DNA of 64,000 nucleotides. It comes from Apostichopus japonicus. Taxonomy: Eukaryota > Echinodermata > Holothuroidea > Aspidochirotida > Stichopodidae. The notes under the pieces are model-generated. The model was not told where the DNA came from, made no database searches, and saw nothing but the letters and a program-made list of their open reading frames with translations. Positions 21,254 to 33,930 of the stretch are shown piece by piece (the stretch's first letter is position 1; each line of letters begins with the position of its first letter). The DNA is taken from positions 12,244,577-12,308,576 of the forward strand of contig NC_092582.1 in the NCBI RefSeq assembly GCF_037975245.1, given 5' to 3'. Both the position numbers and the translations under genes were made by a program.

Positions 21254-24200
21254 GTATAAGATCGCGGCAAAAGCAAACTGCGCTGCCCTGGTCTCGATCC
21301 CGCGATCCAAAATACGTCACGCTCTCGAGGTACAGAGCACAACCAACCGCGCCACGACAGCAGTTGATATAAATCTACGTTCGTTTCTAATACTTAAAGT
21401 TCCCAGAGACCGTATAAGATCGCGGCAAAAGCAAACTGCGCTGGCCTGGTCTCGAGCCCGCGATCCAAAATGCGTCACGCTCTCGAGGTACAGAGCACAA
21501 CCAACCGCGCCACGACAGCAGTTGATATAAATCTATGATCGTTTCTAATACTTAAAGTTCCAGAGACCGTATAAGATCGCGGCAAAAGCAAACTGCGCTG
21601 CCCTGGTCTCGAGCCCGCGATCCAAAATACGTCACGCTCTCGTGGTACAGAGCACAACCAACCGCGCCACGACAGCAGTTGATATAAATCTATGTTCGTT
21701 TCTAATACTTAAAGTTCCCAGAGACCGTATAAGATCGCGGCAAAAGCAAACTGCCCCCACCTGGTCTCGAGCCCGCGATCCAAAATACGTCACGCTGTCG
21801 GGGTACAGAGCACAACCAACCGCGCCACGACAGCAGTTGATATAAATCTACGTTCGTTTCTAATACTTAAAGTTCCAGAGACCGTACCAGATCGCGGCAA
21901 AAGCAAACTGCCCCCACCTGGTCTCGAGCCCGCGATCCAAAATACGTCTCGCTCTCGAGGTACAGAGCACAACCAACCGCGCCACGACAGCAGTTGATAT
22001 AAATCTATGTTCGTTTCTAATACTTGAAGTTCCAGAGACCGTATTAGATCGCGGCAAAAGCAAACTGCCCCCACCTGGTCTCGAGCCCGCGATCCAAAAT
22101 ACGTCACGCTCTCGAGGTACAGAGCAACCAACCGCGCCACGACAGCAGTTGATATAAATCTATGTTCGTTTCTAATACTTAAAGTTCCCAGAGACCGTAT
22201 GAGATCGCGGCAAAAGCAAACTGCCCCCACCTGGTCTCGAGCCCGCGATCCAAAATACGTCACGCTCTCGAGGTACAGAGCAACCAACCGCGCCACGACA
22301 GCAGTTGATATAAATCTATGTTCGTTTCTAATACTTAAAGTTCCCAGAGACCGTATGAGATCGCGGCAAAAGCAAACTGCCCCCACCTGGTCTCGAGCCC
22401 GCGATCCAAAATACGTCACGCTCTCGAGGTACAGAGCAACCAACCGCGCCACGACAGCAGTTGATATAAATCTATGTTCGTTTCTAATACTTAAAAATCC
22501 CAGAGACCGTATAAGATCGCGGCAAAAGCAAACTGCCCCCACCTGGTCTCGAGCCCGCGATCCAAAATGCGTCACGCTCTCGAGGTACAGAGCAACCAAC
22601 CGCGCCACGACAGCAGTTGATATAAATCTATGTTCGTTTCTAATACTTAAAGTTCCCAGAGACCGTACCAGATCGCGGCAAAAGCAAACTGCCCCCACCT
22701 GGTCTCGAGCCCGCGATCCAAAATACGTCACGCTCTCGAGGTACAGAGCAACCAACCGCGCCACGACAGCAGTTGATATAAATCTATGTTCGTTTCTAAT
22801 ACTTAAAGTTCCCGAGACCGTATAAGATCGCGGCAAAAGCAAACTGCCCCCACCTGGTCTCGAGCCCGCGATCCAAAATACGTCACGCTCTCGAGGTACA
22901 GAGCAACCAACCGCGCCACGACAGCAGTTGATATAAATCTATGTTCGTTTCTAATACTTAAAGTTCCCAGAGACCGTATAAGATCGCGGCAAAAGCAAAC
23001 TGCCCCCACCTGGTCTCGAGCCCGCGATCCAAAATACGTCACGCTCTCGAGGTACAGAGCAACCAACCGCGCCACGACAGCAGTTGATATAAATCTATGT
23101 TCGTTTCTAATACTTAAAGTTCCCAGAGACCGTATAAGATCGCGGCAAAAGCAAACTGCCCCCACCTGGTCTCGAGCCCGCGATCCAATATACGTCACGC
23201 TCTCGAGGTACAGAGCAACCAACCGCGCCACGACAGCAGTTGATATAAATCTACGTTCGTTTCTAATACTTAAAGTTCCAAAGACCGTACCAGATCGAGG
23301 CAAAAGCAAAATGCGCTGGCCTGGTCTCGAGCCCGCGATCCAAAATACGTCTCGCTCTCGAGGTACAGAGCACAACCAACCGCGCCACGACAGCAGTTGA
23401 TATAAATCTATGTTCGTTTCTAATACTTAAAGCTCCAGAGACCGTATGAGATCGCGGCAAAAGCAAACTGCCCCCACCTGGTCTCGAGCCCGCGATCCAA
23501 AATACGTCACGCTCTCGAGGTACAGAGCAACCAACCGCGCCACGACAGCAGTTGATATAAATCTATGTTCGTTTCTAATACTTAAAGTTCCAGAGATCGT
23601 ATAAGATCGCGGCAAAAGCAAACTGCGCCGGCCTGGTCTCGAGCCCGCGATCCAAAATACGTCACGCTCTCGTGGTACAGAGCACAACCAACCGCGCCAC
23701 GACAGCAGTTGATATAAATCTATGTTCGTTTCTAATACTTAAAGTTCCCAGAGACCGTATAAGATCGCGGCAAAAGCAAACTGCGCCGGCCTGGTCTCGA
23801 GCCCGCGATCCAAAATACGTCACGCTCTCGTGGTACAGAGCACAACCAACCGCGCCACGACAGCAGTTGATATAAATCTATGTTCGTTTCTAATACTTAA
23901 AGTTCCCAGAGACCGTACCAGATCGCGGCAAAAGCAAACTGCCCCCGCCTGGTCTCGAGCCCGCGATCCAAAATACGTCACGCTGTCGGGGTACAGAGCA
24001 CAACCAACCGCGCCACGACAGCAGTTGATATAAATCTACGTTCGTTTCTAATACTTAAAGTTCCAGAGACCGTATAAGATCGCGGCAAAAGCAAACTGCC
24101 CCCACCTGGTCTCGAGCCCGCGATCCAAAATACGTCTCGCTCTCGAGGTACAGAGCACAACCAACCGCGCCACGACAGCAGTTGATATAAATCTATGTTC

Positions 24201-26220
24201 GTTTCTAATACTTAAAGTTCCAGAGACCGTATTAGATCGCGGCAAAAGCAAACTGCCCCCACCTGGTCTCGAGCCCGCGATCCAAAATACGTCACGCTCT
24301 CGAGGTACAGAGCAACCAACCGCGCCACGACAGCAGTTGATATAAATCTATGTTCGTTTCTAATACTTAAAGTTCCCAGAGACCGTATGAGATCGCGGCA
24401 AAAGCAAACTGCCCCCACCTGGTCTCGAGCCCGCGATCCAAAATACGTCACGCTCTCGAGGTACAGAGCAACCAACCGCGCCACGACAGCAGTTGATATA
24501 AATCTATGTTCGTTTCTAATACTTAAAGTTCCCAGAGACCGTATAAGATCGCGGCAAAAGCAAACTGCCCCCACCTGGTCTCGAGCCCGCGATCCAAAAT
24601 ACGTCACGCTCTCGAGGTACAGAGCAACCAACCGCGCCACGACAGCAGTTGATATAAATCTATGTTCGTTTCTAATACTTAAAGTTCCCAGAGACCGTAT
24701 AAGATCGCGGCAAAAGCAAACTGCCCCCACCTGGTCTCTAGCCCGCGATCCAAAATACGTCACGCTCTCGAGGTACAGAGCAACCAACCGCGCCACGACA
24801 GCAGTTGATATAAATCTATGTTCGTTTCTAATACTTAAAGTTCCCAGAGACCGTATGAGATCGCGGCAAAAGCAAACTGCCCCCACCTGGTCTCGAGCCC
24901 GCGATCCAAAATACGTCACGCTCTCGAGGTACAGAGCAACCAACCGCGCCACGACAGCAGTTGATATAAATCTGTGTTCGTTTCTAATACTTAAAGTTCC
25001 CAGAGACCGTATAAGATCGCGGCAAAAGCAAACTGCCCCCACCTGGTCTCGAGCCCGCGATCCAAAATACGTCACGCTCTCGAGGTACAGAGCAACCAAC
25101 CGCGCCACGACAGCAGTTGATATAAATCTATGTTCGTTTCTAATACTTAAAGTTCCCAGAGACCGTATAAGATCGCGGCAAAAGCAAACTGCCCCCACCT
25201 GGTCTCGAGCCCGCGATCCAAAATACGTCACGCTCTCGAGGTACAGAGCAACCAACCGCGCCACGACAGCAGTTGATATAAATCTATGTTCGTTTCTAAT
25301 ACTTAAAGTTCCCAGAGACCGTACCAGATCGCGGCAAAAGCAAACTGCCCCCACCTGGTCTCGAGCCCGCGATCCAAAATACGTCACGCTCTCGAGGTAC
25401 AGAGCAACCAACCGCGCCACGACAGCAGTTGATATAAATCTATGTTCGTTTCTAATACTTAAAGTTCCCAGAGACCGTACCAGATCGCGGCAAAAGCAAA
25501 CTGCCCCCACCTGGTCTCGAGCCCGCGATCCAAAATACGTCACGCTCTCGAGGTACAGAGCAACCAACCGCGCCACGACAGCAGTTGATATAAATCTATG
25601 TTCGTTTCTAATACTTAAAGTTCCCAGAGACCGTATAAGATCGCGGCAAAAGCAAACTGCCCCCACCTGGTCTCGAGCCCGCGATCCAAAATACGTCACG
25701 CTCTCGAGGTACAGAGCAACCAACCGCGCCACGACAGCAGTTGATATAAATCTATGTTCGTTTCTAATACTTAAAGTTCCCAGAGACCGTATAAGATCGC
25801 GGCAAAAGCAAACTGCCCCCACCTGGTCTCGAGCCCGCGATCCAAAATACGTCTCGCTCTCGAGGTACAGAGCACAACCAACCGCGCCACGACAGCAGTT
25901 GATATAAATCTATGTTCGTTTCTAATACTTAAAGTTCCCAGAGACCGTATAAGATCGCGGCAAAAGCAAACTGCCCCCACCTGGTCTCGAGCCCGCGATC
26001 CAAAATACGTCTCGCTCTCGAGGTACAGAGCACAACCAACCGCGCCACGACAGCAGTTGATATAAATCTATGTTCGTTTCTAATACTTAAAGTTCCCAGA
26101 GACCGTATAAGATCGCGGCAAAAGCAAACTGCCCCCACCTGGTCTCGAGCCCGCGATCCAAAATACGTCTCGCTCTCGAGGTACAGAGCACAACCAACCG
26201 CGCCACGACAGCAGTTGATA
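21254..26220 (-). repeat. Array 1, left-edge subfamily (older, more tRNA-like units interspersed)
   Basis: Only here do units keep AGCACAACCAACC (for example 21336-21348, 21650-21662, 23680-23692, 25872-25884, 26188-26200). On the minus strand this gives a complete D-arm, GCGC-GGTTGGTT-GTGC. Several units also have GCGCTGCCCTGG or GCGCCGGCCTGG in place of the later GCCCCCACCTGG. The first unit has a B-box-like GGATCGAGACC (21290-21300). The main array lacks the two bases and so has a broken D-stem. The edge therefore preserves an earlier state. Confidence 0.6.
21290..21354 (-). promoter_or_regulatory. Example RNA polymerase III A/B-box pair, first unit of array 1
   Basis: On the minus strand, A-box-like TGGCGCGGTTGG (complement of 21343-21354) differs from the tRNA consensus TGGCNNAGTTGG at one base. 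The D-stem GCGC/GTGC pairs around GGTTGGTT (21337-21352). B-box-like GGATCGAGACC (complement of 21290-21300) differs from GGTTCGANTCC at two bases. Spacing is within the tRNA gene range. A TTTT run between the boxes could end transcripts early. Confidence 0.5.
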
Positions 26221-27794
26221 TAAATCTATGTTCGTTTCTAATACTTCAAGTTCCAGAGACCGTATTAGATCGCGGCAAAAGCAAACTGCCCCCACCTAGT
26301 CTCGAGCCCGCGATCCAAAATACGTCACGCTCTCGAGGTACAGAGCAACCAACCGCGCCACGACAGCAGTTGATATAAATCTATGTTCGTTTCTAATACT
26401 TAAAGTTCCCAGAGACCGTATGAGATCGCGGCAAAAGCAAACTGCTCCCACCTGGTCTCGAGCCCGCGATCCAAAATACGTCACGCTCTCGAGGTACAGA
26501 GCAACCAACCGCGCCACGACAGCAGTTGATATAAATCTATGTTCGTTTCTAATACTTAAAGTTCCCAGAGACCGTATAAGATCGCGGCAAAAGCAAACTG
26601 CCCCCACCTGGTCTCGAGCCCGCGATCCAAAATACGTCACGCTCTCGAGGTACAGAGCAACCAACCGCGCCACGACAGCAGTTGATATAAATCTATGTTC
26701 GTTTCTAATACTTAAAGTTCCCAGAGACCGTATGAGATCGCGGCAAAAGCAAACTGCCCCCACCTGGTCTCGAGCCCGCGATCCAAAATACGTCACGCTC
26801 TCGAGGTACAGAGCAACCAACCGCGCCACGACAGCAGTTGATATAAATCTATGTTCGTTTCTAATACTTAAAGTTCCCAGAGACCGTATGAGATCGCGGC
26901 AAAAGCAAACTGCCCCCACCTGGTCTCGAGCCCGCGATCCAAAATACGTCACGCTCTCGAGGTACAGAGCAACCAACCGCGCCACGACAGCAGTTGATAT
27001 AAATCTATGTTCGTTTCTAATACTTAAAGTTCCCAGAGACCGTACCAGATCGCGGCAAAAGCAAACTGCCCCCACCTGGTCTCGAGCCCGCGATCCAAAA
27101 TACGTCACGCTCTCGAGGTACAGAGCAACCAACCGCGCCACGACAGCAGTTGATATAAATCTATGTTCGTTTCTAATACTTAAAGTTCCCAGAGACCGTA
27201 TAAGATCGCGGCAAAAGCAAACTGCCCCCACCTGGTCTCGAGCCCGCGATCCAAAATACGTCACGCTCTCGAGGTACAGAGCAACCAACCGCGCCACGAC
27301 AGCAGTTGATATAAATCTATGTTCGTTTCTAATACTTAAAGTTCCCAGAGACCGTATAAGATCGCGGCAAAAGCAAACTGCCCCCACCTGGTCTCGAGCC
27401 CGCGATCCAAAATACGTCACGCTCTCGAGGTACAGAGCAACCAACCGCGCCACGACAGCAGTTGATATAAATCTATGTTCGTTTCTAATACTTAAAGTTC
27501 CAGAGACCGTATGAGATCGCGGCAAAAGCAAACTGCCCCCACCTGGTCTCGAGCCCGCGATCCAAAATACGTCACGCTCTCGAGGTACAGAGCAACCAAC
27601 GACAGCAGTTGATATAAATCTATGTTCGTTTCTAATACTTAAAGTTCCCAGAGACCGTATAAGATCGCGGCAAAAGCAAACTGCCCCCACCTGGTCTCGA
27701 GCCCGCGATCCAAAATACGTCACGCTCTCGAGGTACAGAGCAACCAACCGCGCCACGACAGCAGTTGATATAAATCTATGTTCGTTTCTAATAC

Positions 27795-29022
27795 TTAAAG
27801 TTCCCGAGACCGTATAAGATCGCGGCAAAAGCAAACTGCCCCCATCTGGTCTCGAGCCCGCGATCCAAAATACGTCACGCTCTCGAGGTACAGAGCAACC
27901 AACCGCGCCACGACAGCAGTTGATATAAATCTATGTTCGTTTCTAATACTTAAAGTTCCAGAGACCGTACAAGATCGCGGCAAAAGCAAACTGCCCCCAC
28001 CTGGCCTCTAGCCCGCGATCCAAAATACGTCACGCTCTCGAGGTACAGAGCAACCAACCGCGCCACGACAGCAGTTGATATAAATCTATGTTCGTTTCTA
28101 ATACTTAAAGTACCCAGAGACCGTATAAGATCGCGGCAAAAGCAAACTGCCCCCACCTGGTCTCGAGCCCGCGATCCAAAATACGTCACGCTCTCGAGGT
28201 ACAGAGCAACCAACGACAGCAGTTGATATAAATCTATGTTCGTTTCTAATACTTAAAGTTCCCAGAGACCGTATAAGATCGCGGCAAAAGCAAACTGCCC
28301 CCACCTGGTCTCGAGCCCGCGATCCAAAATACGTCACGCTCTCGAGGTACAGAGCAACCAACCGCGCCACGACAGCAGTTGATATAAATCTATGTTCGTT
28401 TCTAATACTTAAAGTTCCCGAGACCGTATAAGATCGCGGCAAAAGCAAACTGCCCCCATCTGGTCTCGAGCCCGCGATCCAAAATACGTCACGCTCTCGA
28501 GGTACAGAGCAACCAACCGCGCCACGACAGCAGTTGATATAAATCTATGTTCGTTTCTAATACTTAAAGTTCCAGAGACCGTACAAGATCGCGGCAAAAG
28601 CAAACTGCCCCCACCTGGCCTCTAGCCCGCGATCCAAAATACGTCACGCTCTCGAGGTACAGAGCAACCAACCGCGCCACGACAGCAGTTGATATAAATC
28701 TATGTTCGTTTCTAATACTTAAAGTACCCAGAGACCGTATAAGATCGCGGCAAAAGCAAACTGCCCCCACCTGGTCTCGAGCCCGCGATCCAAAATACGT
28801 CACGCTCTCGAGGTACAGAGCAACCAACCGCGCCACGACAGCAGTTGATATAAATCTATGTTCGTTTCTAATACTTAAAGTTCCCGAGACCGTATGAGAT
28901 CGCGGCAAAAGCAAACTGCCCCCACCTGGTCTCGAGCCCGCGATCCAAAATACGTCACGCTCTCGAGGTACAGAGCAACCAACCGCGCCACGACAGCAGT
29001 TGATATAAATCTATGTTTGTTT
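27795..29022. repeat. Array 1, 614-bp tetramer, tandemly duplicated
   Basis: The rare CCCCCATCTGG variant recurs at 27837 and 28451, and a GGCCTCTAGCCC unit follows each. The period of 614 bp equals four units including one with the 8-bp deletion. Confidence 0.7.
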
Positions 29023-30439
29023 CTAATACTTAAAGTTCCCGAGACCGTATAAGATCGCGGCAAAAGCAAACTGCCCCCACCTGGTCTCGAGCCCGCGATC
29101 CAAAATACGTCACGCTCTCGAGGTACAGAGCAACCAACCGCGCCACGACAGCAGTTGATATAAATCTATGTTCGTTTCTAATACTTAAAGTTCCCAGAGA
29201 CCGTATAAGATCGCGGCAAAAGCAAACTGCCCCCACCTGGTCTCGAGCCCGCGATCCAAAATACGTCACGCTCTCGAGGTACAGAGCAACCAACCGCGCC
29301 ACGACAGCAGTTGATATAAATCTATGTTCGTTTCTAATACTTAAAGTTCCAGAGACCGTATGAGATCGCGGCAAAAGCAAACTGCCCCCACCTGGTCTCG
29401 AGCCCGCGATCCAAAATACGTCACGCTCTCGAGGTACAGAGCAACCAACGACAGCAGTTGATATAAATCTATGTTCGTTTCTAATACTTAAAGTTCCCAG
29501 AGACCGTATAAGATCGCGGCAAAAGCAAACTGCCCCCACCTGGTCTCGAGCCCGCGATCCAAAATACGTCACGCTCTCGAGGTACAGAGCAACCAACCGC
29601 GCCACGACAGCAGTTGATATAAATCTATGTTCGTTTCTAATACTTAAAGTTCCAGAGACCGTACAAGATCGCGGCAAAAGCAAACTGCCCCCACCTGGCC
29701 TCTAGCCCGCGATCCAAAATACGTCACGCTCTCGAGGTACAGAGCAACCAACCGCGCCACGACAGCAGTTGATATAAATCTATGTTCGTTTCTAATACTT
29801 AAAGTACCCAGAGACCGTATAAGATCGCGGCAAAAGCAAACTGCCCCCACCTGGTCTCGAGCCCGCGATCCAAAATACGTCACGCTCTCGAGGTACAGAG
29901 CAACCAACCGCGCCACGACAGCAGTTGATATAAATCTATGTTCGTTTCTAATACTTAAAGTTCCCGAGACCGTATGAGATCGCGGCAAAAGCAAACTGCC
30001 CCCAACTGGCCTCTAGCCCGCGATCCAAAATACGTCACGCTCTCGAGGTACAGAGCAACCAACCGCGCCACGACAGCAGTTGATATAAATCTATGTTCGT
30101 TTCTAATACTTAAAGTACCCAGAGACCGTATAAGATCGCGGCAAAAGCAAACTGCCCCCACCTGGTCTCGAGCCCGCGATCCAAAATACGTCACGCTCTC
30201 GAGGTACAGAGCAACCAACCGCGCCACGACAGCAGTTGATATAAATCTATGTTCGTTTCTAATACTTAAAGTTCCCGAGACCGTATAAGATCGCGGCAAA
30301 AGCAAACTGCCCCCACCTGGTCTCGAGCCCGCGATCCAAAATACGTCACGCTCTCGAGGTACAGAGCAACCAACCGCGCCACGACAGCAGTTGATATAAA
30401 TCTATGTTTGTTTCTAATACTTAAAGTTCCCTAGACCGT

Positions 30440-33400
30440 ATAAGATCGCGGCAAAAGCAAACTGCCCCCACCTGGTCTCGAGCCCGCGATCCAAAATACG
30501 TCACGCTCTCGAGGTACAGAGCAACCAACCGCGCCACGACAGCAGTTGATATAAATCTATGTTCGTTTCTAATACTTAAAGTTCCCAGAGACCGTATAAG
30601 ATCGCGGCAAAAGCAAACTGCCCCACCTGGTCTCGAGCCCGCGATCCAAAATACGTCACGCTCTCGAGGTACAGAGCAACCAACCGCGCCACGACAGCAG
30701 TTGATATAAATCTATGTTCGTTTCTAATACTTAAAGTTCCAGAGACCGTATGAGATCGCGGCAAAAGCAAACTGCCCCCACCTGGTCTCGAGCCCGCGAT
30801 CCAAAATACGTCACGCTCTCGAGGTACAGAGCAACCAACGACAGCAGTTGATATAAATCTATGTTCGTTTCTAATACTTAAAGTTCCCAGAGACCGTATA
30901 AGATCGCGGCAAAAGCAAACTGCCCCCACCTGGTCTCGAGCCCGCGATCCAAAATACGTCACGCTCTCGAGGTACAGAGCAACCATCCGCGCCACGACAG
31001 CAGTTGATATAAATCTATGTTCGGTTCTAATACTTAAAGTTCCCAGAGACCGTATGAGATCGCGGCAAAAGCAAACTGCCCCCACCTGGTCTCGAGCCCG
31101 CGATCCAAAATACGTCACGCTCTCGAGGTACAGAGCAACCAACCGCGCCACGACAGCAGTTGATATAAATCTGTGTTCGTTTCTAATACTTTAAGTTCCC
31201 AGAGACCGTATAAGATCGCGGCAAAAGCAAACTGCCCCCACCTGGTCTCGAGCCCGCGATGCAAAATACGTCACGCTCTCGAGGTACAGAGCAACCAACC
31301 GCGCCACGACAGCAGTTGATATAAATCTATGTTCGTTTCTAATACTTAAAGTTCCCAGAGACCGTATGAGATCGCGGCAAAAGCAAACTGCCCCCACCTG
31401 GTCTCGAGCCCGCGATCCAAAATACGTGACGCTCTCGAGGTACAGAGCAACCAACCGCGCCACGACAGCAGTTGATATAAATCTATGTTCGTTTCTAATA
31501 CTTAAAGTTCCCGAGACCGTATGAGATCGCGGCAAAAGCAAACTGCCCCCACCTGGTCTCGAGCCCGCGATGCAAAATACGTCACGCTCTCGAGGTACAG
31601 AGCAACCAACCGCGCCACGACAGCAGTTGATATAAATCTATGTTCGTTTCTAATACTTAAAGTTCCCAGAGACCGTATAAGATCGCGGCAAAAGCAAACT
31701 GCCCCCACCTGGTCTCGAGCCCGCGATCCAAAATACGTGACGCTCTCGAGGTACAGAGCAACCAACCGCGCCACGACAGCAGTTGATATAAATCTATGTT
31801 CGTTTCTAATACTTAAAGTTCCCAGAGACCGTACCAGATCGCGGCAAAAGCAAACTGCCCCCACCTGGTCTCGAGCCCGCGATCCAAAATACGTCACGCT
31901 CTCGAGGTACAGAGCAACCAACCGCGCCACGACAGCAGTTGATATAAATCTATGTTCGTTTCTAATACTTAAAGTTCCCAGAGACCGTACCAGATCGCGG
32001 CAAAAGCAAACTGCCCCCACCTGGTCTCGAGCCCGCGATCCAAAATACGTCACGCTCTCGAGGTACAGAGCAACCAACCGCGCCACGACAGCAGTTGATA
32101 TAAATCTATGTTCGTTTCTAATACTTAAAGTTCCATGAGACCGTATAAGATCGCGGCAAAAGCAAACTGCCCCCACCTGGTCTCGAGCCCGCGATCCAAA
32201 ATACGTCACGCTCTCGAGGTACAGAGCAACCAACCGCGCCACGACAGCAGTTGATATAAATCTATGTTCGTTTCTAATACTTAAAGTTCCCAGAGACCGT
32301 ATAAGATCGCGGCAAAAGCAAACTGCCCCACCTGGTCTCGAGCCCGCGATCCAAAATACGTCACGCTCTCGAGGTACAGAGCAACCAACCGCGCCACGAC
32401 AGCAGTTGATATAAATCTATGTTCGTTTCTAATACTTAAAGTTCCAGAGACCGTATGAGATCGCGGCAAAAGCAAACTGCCCCCACCTGGTCTCGAGCCC
32501 GCGATCCAAAATACGTCACGCTCTCGAGGTACAGAGCAACCAACGACAGCAGTTGATATAAATCTATGTTCGTTTCTAATACTTAAAGTTCCCAGAGACC
32601 GTATAAGATCGCGGCAAAAGCAAACTGCCCCCACCTGGTCTCGAGCCCGCGATCCAAAATACGTCACGCTCTCGAGGTACAGAGCAACCATCCGCGCCAC
32701 GACAGCAGTTGATATAAATCTATGTTCGGTTCTAATACTTAAAGTTCCCAGAGACCGTATGAGATCGCGGCAAAAGCAAACTGCCCCCACCTGGTCTCGA
32801 GCCCGCGATCCAAAATACGTCACGCTCTCGAGGTACAGAGCAACCAACCGCGCCACGACAGCAGTTGATATAAATCTGTGTTCGTTTCTAATACTTTAAG
32901 TTCCCAGAGACCGTATAAGATCGCGGCAAAAGCAAACTGCCCCCACCTGGTCTCGAGCCCGCGATGCAAAATACGTCACGCTCTCGAGGTACAGAGCAAC
33001 CAACCGCGCCACGACAGCAGTTGATATAAATCTATGTTCGTTTCTAATACTTAAAGTTCCCAGAGACCGTATAAGATCGCGGCAAAAGCAAACTGCCCCC
33101 ACCTGGTCTCGAGCCCGCGATCCAAAATACGTGACGCTCTCGAGGTACAGAGCAACCAACCGCGCCACGACAGCAGTTGATATAAATCTATGTTCGTTTG
33201 TAATACTTAAAGTTCCCGAGACCGTATGAGATCGCGGCAAAAGCAAACTGCCCCCACCTGGTCTCGAGCCCGCGATGCAAAATACGTCACGCTCTCGAGG
33301 TACAGAGCAACCAACCGCGCCACGACAGCAGTTGATATAAATCTATGTTCGTTTCTAATACTTAAAGTTCCCAGAGACCGTATAAGATCGCGGCAAAAGC

Positions 33401-33930
33401 AAACTGCCCCCACCTGGTCTCGAGCCCGCGATCCAAAATACGTGACGCTCTCGAGGTACAGAGCAACCAACCGCGCCACGACAGCAGTTGATATAAATCT
33501 ATGTTCGTTTCTAATACTTAAAGTTCCCAGAGACCGTACCAGATCGCGGCAAAAGCAAACTGCCCCCACCTGGTCTCGAGCCCGCGATCCAAAATACGTC
33601 ACGCTCTCGAGGTACAGAGCAACCAACCGCGCCACGACAGCAGTTGATATAAATCTATGTTCGTTTCTAATACTTAAAGTTCCCAGAGACCGTACCAGAT
33701 CGCGGCAAAAGCAAACTGCCCCCACCTGGTCTCGAGCCCGCGATCCAAAATACGTCACGCTCTCGAGGTACAGAGCAACCAACCGCGCCACGACAGCAGT
33801 TGATATAAATCTATGTTCGTTTCTAATACTTAAAGTTCCATGAGACCGTATAAGATCGCGGCAAAAGCAAACTGCCCCCACCTGGTCTCGAGCCCGCGAT
33901 CCAAAATACGTCACGCTCTCGAGGTACAGA
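30440..33930. repeat. Array 1, 1705-bp 11-mer, tandemly duplicated
   Basis: Private variants recur exactly 1705 bp apart: the shortened CTGCCCCACC at 30618 and 32323, AACCATCCGC at 30981 and 32686, TCGGTTCTAA at 31021 and 32726, GCGATGCAAA at 31256 and 32961, and TTCCATGAGA at 32131 and 33836. The copies part at the 8-bp deletion near 33935. This is unequal exchange or recent amplification. Confidence 0.85.
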
